From positions 251,047 through 315,046 of the forward strand of contig BGKB01000072.1 of assembly GCA_003116975.1 (NCBI GenBank): a stretch of 64,000 nt of DNA, read 5' to 3'. The notes beneath the pieces were generated by a model. The model saw only the letters and a list, made by a program, of their open reading frames with translations, was not told the DNA's origin and ran no database searches. A program made the position numbers and the translations under genes. The DNA is from Aurantiochytrium sp. KH105 (taxonomy: Eukaryota > Sar > Bigyra > Thraustochytrida > Thraustochytriidae). Shown here piece by piece: positions 56,251 to 64,000 of this stretch; the first letter of the stretch is position 1, and each line of letters starts with the position of its first letter.

Positions 56251-58970
56251 TGCTGGTCGCCGCAAGACCCTCTCTCCGAGACCGCTCGAGCCCGAGACCG
56301 CGAGCGCGAGAGCTTTTGGTTTGCTGCTGCTTCTCTGCGCGCCGGAGTGAGGGCGTGAATTGGTCGATTGATCGAGCGATCTTCCACCGCGGCGCCCGCT
56401 ACGCAAGCACAAGACACACGAGGCCAAGCAAGCGCTCGAGGCCAAGCTCGCGGCGCAGGCTTGCCAGGCGAGCGAGGCAACGCAAGGCAAGCGAGGAGGA
56501 GGACCTGCGAGCCTAGCGAGCTCGCGAGCGAGCTAGCTCGCGCCGTCGTCGCCCGCGCCCGCGTCTCCGTCCGAGCGCCGTTCATTCATCCATCGCTCCG
56601 TCCATCGCTCCATCCATCGCTCGCGCCGTCGCCGCTCCGTCGCGACGCTCGCGCGGCCGCCTCCCGCGCCCAGCCGCGGGCGCAGCGGCGCGGCGACGAG
56701 GCCCTGCGACGCGGCGGCGGCGGCGGCGAGGGGCCCGCGGCGGCGACGACGTCGCAGCCTGCCGCCGTCGCGCGCTGGAAGAGAAGGAAGCGGCCGCTCC
56801 GGGATCCAAGGCGCTGCGGGGGCGAAGAAGTAAAGCCCGGCCGCAGTGCAGTGCAGCTGCGAATGCTGCTGCTGCAGCAGCGGCAGGCGGATCGACCGGC
56901 AGCGGGCGGATGCAGGCGGCAGGCGGAGATGCGTGCGTGCAGCGCGCGCGTGCTTGCGTAAGGGCGAGGAGGAGAAGCTGCACTGCGGCTCACAAAACAA
57001 ACAAACTGGCCGAAGAAATCAGGTCAAAGCAAAGCAGAGCAAAGCAAAGCAAAGCAAATCGAAGAAGCCCGAGCTAGCCAGCTAGCTAGCTAGCGCCCGC
57101 GCTGCGGCGGAGCGCGTGACGGAGGCCGCACGGGGCAGGCATTGTAGCTGCTGCCTGGCACGCGGGCGGCGCGGCGAGGCGAGGGAGCGAGAGGTAGGTT
57201 TTTAAGGCTCGTGCGGAAGGAAGCCTAAACAAAATAGGCACGCGAGGGAGGGAGCGTGCGTGCGTGCGTGGGTGCGTGCGTGGTCCCTAAGACGCTTTTC
57301 TGCCTGTCTGGACTGACTGCGACGGAGCGCGTGCGTCCCCTCTGGAGGCCGCCGTTGCTTAGGTTACCTCACTCGCGCACTTTCGCCGGCCCTTCGTGCG
57401 TCCATTGATCCATTCGCAGTGAAGGGCGCGTGCATTGGCAGTGGTGTGGACGCAAGTCGAGCAAAATGAGCTACCTAACTGGCGGCTGACCAACCCTGAC
57501 GATAGTATAACATAAGAACTAATCAACACATCAACGAACGAACTCACAATACTACGGAGGCGGCGTCGCTGACGTACGGCTGCCACGCACGAGTACGTCA
57601 GCACAGCCATCGCCATCGCCGGCCAGCTGCCCTGCAGTGTGACCTCGCGAGTCCCGTCCAGCCCGCCGGCTGCGGCCGGCGAATCCACCGCGAGCGAGCG
57701 AGCGAGCGAGCGAGCGAGCGCGAGTCTAGCTGCAGCTGCAGCTGTGCAGGTCTCGGTCCTGAAGGCCCCGCCAATGATCGCCGGAGGAGAAGGAAAGCCA
57801 AGCGCGAGTCAGGCGGCAGGCACAGACGTGGTGGAATGGACCGGGACCAGAACAGCTGTGGCAACAGGCAGCTGCGATCGTTGGATCCTCCAGGCACCAC
57901 GAGACGCCGCGTACGCAATGGTCTCCGGCATGCACGCCGCCGCCAGCCCTCCTTCTCGAAAGCGTGCGTCGTATGGCGGCCGGCCAGACTCGCCTTGCCT
58001 CGCACGGCATCGCATCGCATCGCATCGCATCGCGTGGCGGCTTCTTCAACCATGGCAAAAGTCGCGTTGATCCTCGCATGATCCCGCCTCGCGAAGCACC
58101 ACTCCGCTCCGCCCTCTCTTGCCGCACTCACGCGCGGACGCACGCACGCGCGCACGGAGGCAGGCAGGCAGGCAGGCATCCAGAAGGGGCGCAAGCGAGG
58201 CCACGCTGGCGCCGCGCTGCGCTCCTGCGAGCGACGGCGACTGCGACTGCGACCTGCGACTGCGAGGGCTCTTGCGTCATCCGCCTGATGCGGCCGCCGG
58301 CCGGAAGAGGCCGCCCCGCAGCCTCCCCGGTGCGGGGCCGCGCCGGGACGTCTAGCCTGCGTCCCCTGCGATGCGAGGCGGCGACGTCTGCGCTGTCGTC
58401 GGGTCTTGTGCGAGGTTTAAAATTGCTTTCTATACGCTGTAATGCACAGGACCCGGAGTAGCATGGCGCGGGGGCGACCTCCGACGCGGCCGGAAGACGG
58501 CGCCCACAGCGCGCGCTCGGGTTCGCGGGCTGCGTCCGGGCGAGGTGCGCAAGCAGGCGGCGCGCGGTCCGGCTGCGGGAGAGGTGTGGACGGTGCGGGG
58601 GGAACCCGCCGCCGCTTACGTGTGCCTGCGACGGAGGCGCGGCGGTGCCCAGCACGTAGGAACCGCCTAAGAGGGTTTACAACGGACAGCCCGTCGCAGG
58701 CAGGCGCAGTGGCGGGTCTTTCTTTCGTTCTCTCCCGGCAGGAAGAGAGGGGGGAGAGAGAGATAGAGAGGAAAAGCCTGATTGTGGCCGTGTGGCTGTG
58801 ATAGAGACTTGGGCAGCCACCATGGCCAGCGACAATGACTTGGCTGGCTGAAGATACAGACATGGCCTCTATCTGCATTGCGGCATTGGCCATGTCGTCG
58901 TCGGGTTTCGCTTGCGGCGACGATCGAGGGTTGGATCGCGCGGGCAGATTAGACAGACAGCTGGGACGTA

Positions 58971-59007
<37 letters not shown>

Positions 59008-60315
59008 GCACGCACGAACGAACGGACGAACGAACGTGCGTACGGGCCTGCTCGCCGCTGCCGCGGCTGCAGAAAAGTGGATGGAGTTTTCCACTCCAGT
59101 CCACTCCACTCCACTCCACGCCACTCCACTCAGCCAGCCAGCCAGCCAGCTGCGCTTGAGCGGAGCGACGGCTGTTCCTGCGTCTCTTGAACTTGAATTC
59201 GAATAAATCTTTTTACTTGCCTCTTATTGCTGCGTTGATAAGTACAGGACGAACCCGGATGATGTTCAAGTTAGCTCACCACCTAAAAACAAAAAATGTA
59301 AAGGCGCGGCGCAGAACCGTGCATCTGCCGAGGAGCGCGTGAACCGCTGCCGCGCGTGCGGTGCGTGCGTGCTCACCTGTATCTGCGTCGCCGGCAAGGG
59401 CGCTGTGCTGCATCCATCGCTCGCAGTCGAATCGCCCGCGCCTTCTGCCCCGGCGTGCCCTAAAGCATAGGCTATAGGTGCCTTCCTTCCTTCCTGGAAA
59501 GAAAGAATACCGTATGGTATCAGGTATGAAGAAAACCTACCTCGCGCCTCCGGACCCACCGGCGCGCGGCCAGCCAGACCCGCGCGGCCAGCTAGTTCAT
59601 GCCAGCCTCGGGAGGTATCCATCGGTCTCTCGCCATCGCCCGTGCCGCTCCAAGTTATTCATATCATTCTCTCTGTGCCTGCGCCATGGCATCATCTTGG
59701 CTTATCTTCTGCGCGTCCCACTCTTGTCTCCCAAAGCCGGCAAGGCCGGGCCAGGCCGCAGCCGCGCACGGAAAACCCCAGGCAAGCAAGCAAGCAAGCA
59801 AGCACGCACGCAAGCCATCCAACCTGGCCTCGCCCGCCTCGCATGCATCACGCTGCCTCGCACGCGGCCGCGCGCGTCTGCGCGAGACGGCGCTGTTTTC
59901 TCCTCTCCTCCTCCTCCTCGTCCCCGCCTCCCCCTCGCCTCTGCTCTCCTCGCTTCCTGCGCGCCGCTGCGGGGGAGAAGGAAGACAGGGGGACTCGGGA
60001 GGAAGAGGAGAGCGGGGAGGAAGGAGGGCGGCGACGGCATCGCCAGACGACGACGGCGGCGGGGGACGCGGGGCGCGCGTCCCCCGTGCGTGGCAGCATG
60101 ATGCATGCGGCGCCGCGGCGCGAGGAGGCGAGGCCAGATGGGGAGGCGTGGATACGGGCGGCGGCGAGGCAGGCAGACCCCGAACCCCGAGGGTAAAACT
60201 ACACAAACAGACAGACAGCCGCAGGCTGCCTGGCAATAAGACTCACGCACGCACGCACGGATCGATCGAGCGAGCGAGCGCCCGATCGAACGGACGGACG
60301 TGAGAACCAGCAAGG

Positions 60316-60316
<1 letters not shown>

Positions 60317-60346
<30 letters not shown>

Positions 60347-60362
60347 TCGAGAGAGAGAGAGA
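60317..60362. repeat. (AGC)10-TCGAG-(GA)n tract directly before the subunit A start
   Basis: Ten AGC units (60317-60346) run into TCGAG and a GA tract that ends at the ATG at 60363. It is probably 5' leader sequence. Confidence 0.9.
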
Positions 60363-63300
60363 ATGGCAGCCCGCCTGCAGGAGCAAAAGGGAGGCGAGAT
60401 GGATACCCGCATCGCCATCATCGGCATGTCGGCCATCCTCCCCTGCGGCACGACCGTGCGCGAGTCGTGGGAGACCATCCGCGCCGGCATCGACTGCCTG
60501 TCGGATCTCCCCGAGGACCGCGTCGACGTGACGGCGTACTTTGACCCCGTCAAGACCACCAAGGACAAGATCTACTGCAAGCGCGGTGGCTTCATCCCCG
60601 AGTACGACTTTGACGCCCGCGAGTTCGGACTCAACATGTTCCAGATGGAGGATTCGGACGCAAACCAGACCATCTCGCTTCTCAAGGTCAAGGAGGCCCT
60701 CCAGGACGCCGGCATCGACGCACTCAGCAAGGAGAAGAAGAACATCGGCTGCGTGCTCGGCATTGGCGGCGGCCAAAAGTCCAGCCACGAGTTCTACTCG
60801 CGCCTTAATTATGTTGTCGTGGAGAAGGTCCTCCGCAAGATGGGCATGCCCGAGGAGGACGTCAAGGTCGCCGTCGAAAAGTACAAGGCCAACTTCCCCG
60901 AGTGGCGCCTCGACTCCTTTCCTGGCTTCCTCGGCAACGTCACCGCCGGACGCTGCACCAACACCTTCAACCTCGACGGCATGAACTGCGTTGTCGACGC
61001 CGCTTGCGCCTCGTCCCTCATCGCCGTCAAGGTCGCCATCGACGAGCTGCTCCACGGCGACTGCGACATGATGGTCACCGGTGCCACCTGCACGGATAAC
61101 TCCATCGGCATGTACATGGCCTTCTCCAAGACCCCCGTGTTCTCCACGGACCCCAGCGTGCGCGCCTACGACGAAAAGACAAAGGGCATGCTCATCGGCG
61201 AGGGCTCCGCCATGCTCGTCCTCAAGCGCTACGCCGATGCCGTCCGCGACGGCGATGAGATCCACGCTGTCATTCGCGGCTGCGCCTCCTCCAGTGATGG
61301 CAAGGCCGCCGGCATCTACACGCCCACCATCTCGGGCCAGGAGGAGGCCCTCCGCCGCGCCTACAACCGCGCCTGCGTCGACCCGGCCACCGTCACCCTC
61401 GTCGAGGGTCACGGCACCGGTACTCCCGTTGGCGACCGCATCGAGCTCACCGCTCTGCGCAACCTCTTTGACAAGGCCTACGGCGAGGGCAACACCGAGA
61501 AGGTCGCTGTGGGCAGCATCAAGTCTACCATCGGCCACCTCAAGGCCGTCGCCGGTCTCGCCGGTATGATCAAGGTCATCATGGCGCTCAAGCACAAGAC
61601 TCTCCCGGGCACCATCAACGTCGATAACCCACCCAACCTCTACGACAACACGCCCATCAACGAGTCCTCGCTCTACATTAACACCATGAACCGTCCCTGG
61701 TTCCCGCCCCCTGGTGTGCCCCGCCGCGCCGGCATTTCGAGCTTTGGCTTTGGTGGCGCCAACTACCACGCCGTGCTCGAGGAGGCCGAGCCCGAGCACA
61801 CGACCGCGTACCGCCTCAACAAGCGCCCGCAGCCCGTGCTCATGATGGCCGCCACGCCCGCGGCCCTCCAGTCGCTCTGCGAGGCCCAGCTCAAGGAGTT
61901 CGAGGCCGCCATCAAGGAGAACGAGACCGTCAAGAACACCGCCTACATCAAGTGCGTCAAGTTCGGCGAGCAGTTCAAGTTCCCTGGCTCCATCCCGGCC
62001 ACAAACGCGCGCCTTGGCTTCCTCGTCAAGGACGCTGAGGATGCCTGCTCCACCCTCCGTGCCATCTGCGCCCAGTTCGCCAAGGATGTCACCAAGGAGG
62101 CCTGGCGCCTCCCCCGCGAGGGCGTCAGCTTCCGCGCCAAGGGCATTGCCACCAACGGCGCCGTCGCCGCGCTCTTCTCCGGCCAGGGCGCGCAGTACAC
62201 GCACATGTTTAGCGAGGTCGCCATGAACTGGCCCCAGTTCCGCCAGAGCATTGCCGCCATGGACGCCGCCCAGTCCAAGGTCGCTGGCAGCGACAAGGAC
62301 TTTGAGCGCGTCTCCCAGGTCCTCTACCCGCGCAAGCCGTACGAGCGTGAGCCCGAGCAGGACCACAAGAAGATCTCCCTCACCGCCTACTCGCAGCCCT
62401 CGACCCTGGCCTGCGCTCTCGGTGCCTTTGAGATCTTCAAGGAGGCCGGCTTCACCCCGGACTTTGCCGCCGGCCACTCGCTCGGTGAGTTCGCCGCCCT
62501 CTACGCCGCGGGCTGCGTCGACCGCGACGAGCTCTTTGAGCTTGTCTGCCGCCGCGCCCGCATCATGGGCGGCAAGGACGCGCCTGCCACCCCCAAGGGC
62601 TGCATGGCCGCCGTCATTGGCCCCAACGCCGAGAACATCAAGGTCCAGGCCGCCAACGTCTGGCTCGGCAACTCCAACTCGCCTTCGCAGACCGTCATCA
62701 CCGGCTCCGTCGATGGTATCCAGGCCGAGAGCGCCCGCCTCCAGAAGGAGGGCTTCCGCGTCGTGCCTCTTGCCTGCGAGAGCGCCTTCCACTCGCCCCA
62801 GATGGAGAACGCCTCGTCGGCCTTCAAGGATGTCATCTCCAAGGTCTCCTTCCGCACCCCCAAGGCCGAGACCAAGCTCTTCAGCAACGTCTCTGGCGAG
62901 ACCTACCCCACGGATGCCCGCGAGATGCTTACGCAGCACATGACTAGCAGCGTCAAGTTCCTCACCCAGGTCCGCAACATGCACCAGGCCGGTGCGCGCA
63001 TCTTTGTCGAGTTTGGACCCAAGCAGGTGCTCTCCAAGCTTGTCTCCGAGACCCTCAAGGACGACCCCTCGGTTGTCACCGTCTCTGTCAACCCGGCCTC
63101 GGGCACGGATTCCGACATCCAGCTCCGCGACGCTGCCGTCCAGCTCGTTGTCGCTGGCGTCAACCTTCAGGGCTTTGACAAGTGGGACGCCCCCGATGCC
63201 ACCCGCATGCAGGCCATCAAGAAGAAGCGCACTACCCTCCGCCTCTCGGCCGCCACCTACGTCTCGGACAAGACCAAGAAGGTCCGCGAGGCCGCCATGA

Positions 63301-64000
63301 ACGACGGCCGCTGCGTCACCTACCTCAAGGGCGCTGCCCCGCTCATCAAGGCCCCGGAGCCCGTTGTCGACGAGGCCGCCAAGCGCGAGGCCGAGCGTCT
63401 CCAGAAGCAGCTTCAGGATGCCCAGCGTCAGCTCGACGACGCCAAGCGCGCCGCCGCCGAGGCCAACTCCAAGCTCGCCGCTGCCAAGGAGGAGGCTAAG
63501 ACCGCCGCTGCTTCGGCCAAGCCCGCAGTTGACACTGCTGTTGTCGAAAAGCACCGTGCCATCCTCAAGTCTATGCTTGCGGAGCTCGATGGCTACGGAT
63601 CGGTCGACGCTTCTGCCCTCCAGCAGCAACAGGCGGCCCCCGCCCCGGTCAAGGCTGCTGCGCCTGCCGCCCCCGTCGCCTCGGCCCCTGCCCCGGCTGT
63701 CTCGAACGAGCTTCTTGAGAAGGCCGAGACTGTCGTCATGGAGGTCCTCGCCGCCAAGACTGGCTACGAGACTGACATGATCGAGGCTGACATGGAGCTC
63801 GAGACTGAGCTCGGCATTGACTCCATCAAGCGTGTCGAGATTCTCTCCGAGGTCCAGGCCATGCTCAACGTCGAGGCCAAGGACGTCGACGCCCTCAGCC
63901 GCACTCGCACTGTTGGTGAGGTCGTCGATGCCATGAAGGCCGAGATCGCTGGTGGCTCCGCCCCGGCGCCTGCCGCCGCTGCTCCGGCTCCGGCTCCGGC
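60363..64000 (+). CDS. PUFA synthase subunit A (KS-MAT-ACP...), 3' truncated by the window
   Basis: The first 1212 residues of the largest PUFA synthase subunit (about 2900 residues in relatives). The ketosynthase is at about 14-480 with active Cys215 in CVVDAACASSLIAVKVA. The malonyl-CoA:ACP acyltransferase is at about 590-1000 with Ser706 in AGHSLGEFAALYAAG. A charged helical segment (about 1020-1085, Glu/Lys/Ala-rich) and a Gln/Ala/Pro linker lead to the first acyl carrier protein, with the phosphopantetheine Ser1154 in LGIDSIKR. An Ala/Pro linker begins at the window end, where further tandem ACPs, a ketoreductase and a dehydratase-like domain are expected. The start MAARLQEQKGGEMD follows the AGC/GA leader tract. 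Confidence 0.96.
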   Translation, partial: MAARLQEQKGGEMDTRIAIIGMSAILPCGTTVRESWETIRAGIDCLSDLPEDRVDVTAYFDPVKTTKDKIYCKRGGFIPEYDFDAREFGLNMFQMEDSDANQTISLLKVKEALQDAGIDALSKEKKNIGCVLGIGGGQKSSHEFYSRLNYVVVEKVLRKMGMPEEDVKVAVEKYKANFPEWRLDSFPGFLGNVTAGRCTNTFNLDGMNCVVDAACASSLIAVKVAIDELLHGDCDMMVTGATCTDNSIGMYMAFSKTPVFSTDPSVRAYDEKTKGMLIGEGSAMLVLKRYADAVRDGDEIHAVIRGCASSSDGKAAGIYTPTISGQEEALRRAYNRACVDPATVTLVEGHGTGTPVGDRIELTALRNLFDKAYGEGNTEKVAVGSIKSTIGHLKAVAGLAGMIKVIMALKHKTLPGTINVDNPPNLYDNTPINESSLYINTMNRPWFPPPGVPRRAGISSFGFGGANYHAVLEEAEPEHTTAYRLNKRPQPVLMMAATPAALQSLCEAQLKEFEAAIKENETVKNTAYIKCVKFGEQFKFPGSIPATNARLGFLVKDAEDACSTLRAICAQFAKDVTKEAWRLPREGVSFRAKGIATNGAVAALFSGQGAQYTHMFSEVAMNWPQFRQSIAAMDAAQSKVAGSDKDFERVSQVLYPRKPYEREPEQDHKKISLTAYSQPSTLACALGAFEIFKEAGFTPDFAAGHSLGEFAALYAAGCVDRDELFELVCRRARIMGGKDAPATPKGCMAAVIGPNAENIKVQAANVWLGNSNSPSQTVITGSVDGIQAESARLQKEGFRVVPLACESAFHSPQMENASSAFKDVISKVSFRTPKAETKLFSNVSGETYPTDAREMLTQHMTSSVKFLTQVRNMHQAGARIFVEFGPKQVLSKLVSETLKDDPSVVTVSVNPASGTDSDIQLRDAAVQLVVAGVNLQGFDKWDAPDATRMQAIKKKRTTLRLSAATYVSDKTKKVREAAMNDGRCVTYLKGAAPLIKAPEPVVDEAAKREAERLQKQLQDAQRQLDDAKRAAAEANSKLAAAKEEAKTAAASAKPAVDTAVVEKHRAILKSMLAELDGYGSVDASALQQQQAAPAPVKAAAPAAPVASAPAPAVSNELLEKAETVVMEVLAAKTGYETDMIEADMELETELGIDSIKRVEILSEVQAMLNVEAKDVDALSRTRTVGEVVDAMKAEIAGGSAPAPAAAAPAPAP

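Larger units (their letters stand above)
56084..60362. promoter_or_regulatory. 4.28-kb bidirectional intergenic region of the PUFA synthase genes
   Basis: Separates the divergent start codons of subunits B and A. Contents: CTCGTG repeats and GCT tract (56179-56250), GC-rich sequence, a TAGC palindromic run (about 57070-57092), GAGC repeats (about 57693-57720), CATCG repeats (58009-58036), GGCA repeats (about 58155-58178), ACGC repeats (58970-59006), GCAAGCAAGC (about 59780-59808), and AGC plus GA tracts before subunit A. ORFs of 100-290 codons on both strands are low-complexity and show no domain. A similar spacer of a little over 4 kb is known for Schizochytrium (from memory). It must contain both promoters; I cannot place them. 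Confidence 0.7.

Noticed and set aside
56084-60362. Possible small genes or tRNAs in the PUFA synthase spacer
   Set aside because: No domain, no tRNA-type T-arm motif that I could find, and all ORFs are microsatellite-driven.
60243-63629. 1128-codon ORF on the minus strand
   Set aside because: Antisense shadow of subunit A. It starts in simple repeats and has no recognisable domain.

Overview
This is a eukaryotic nuclear contig from a thraustochytrid (Labyrinthulomycetes; Schizochytrium/Aurantiochytrium type). The evidence is the pair of divergently transcribed polyunsaturated fatty acid (PUFA) synthase subunits at 49.9-64 kb. Subunit B is complete (KS-CLF-AT-ER) and subunit A is cut by the window end (KS-MAT-ACP1...). 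Both resemble, as I remember them, the published Schizochytrium PUFA synthase subunits, including active-site positions Cys196/Ser1140 in B and Cys215/Ser706 in A. Small length differences suggest a close relative rather than the same allele. The third subunit is not in the window. Genes are GC-rich, mostly single-exon, with a few short GT-AG introns, and are separated by GC-rich, microsatellite-laden spacers.

Layout. 0-0.8 kb: 3' end of an acidic protein of unknown function. 0.8-2.9 kb: non-coding, with imperfect repeats and a nested foldback. 2.9-6.9 kb: a TIR-NACHT-WD40 STAND (NLR-like) protein whose WD40 blades are almost identical. 8.2-9.7 kb: two broken genes head to head, a metallophosphoesterase and an RNA polymerase largest-subunit fragment, possibly remnants of a large DNA virus. 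9.7-14.3 kb: a two-exon PaaI-type thioesterase, then a myosin-like protein that has lost its nucleotide-binding motifs and carries IQ and PH domains. 15.3-17.1 kb: ABCG half-transporter. 18.6-22.6 kb: multi-pass membrane TKL-like kinase. 22.8-26.9 kb: CEP95-like centrosomal protein and an Lsm11-like protein with an embedded WW domain. 27.2-29.9 kb: 5-formyl-THF cyclo-ligase (two exons) and a membrane-anchored methyltransferase. 30.4-31.2 kb: a gene broken by a 200-N assembly gap. 31.4-37.2 kb: N-terminally anchored kinase and an importin-beta-like karyopherin. 37.6-40.4 kb: an EEF2KMT-JMJD4 fusion and a split COX16 gene. 42-43.7 kb: SETD3-like SET protein. 44.4-46.8 kb: anchored cysteine-synthase-like enzyme and an RPA34.5-like Pol I subunit. 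47.2-49.7 kb: DJ-1 protein and a tandem-domain tRNA 2'-phosphotransferase. 49.9-64 kb: PUFA synthase.

Eight gene pairs are arranged head to head with a short shared spacer; the PUFA synthase pair has by far the longest (about 4.3 kb). The two synthase subunits work in one megacomplex that builds very long chain PUFA (DHA/DPA in this family) by an oxygen-independent polyketide-like route. The other genes are housekeeping or signalling genes with no evident pathway link to each other. All functions are inferred from motifs read by eye; no database search was run.
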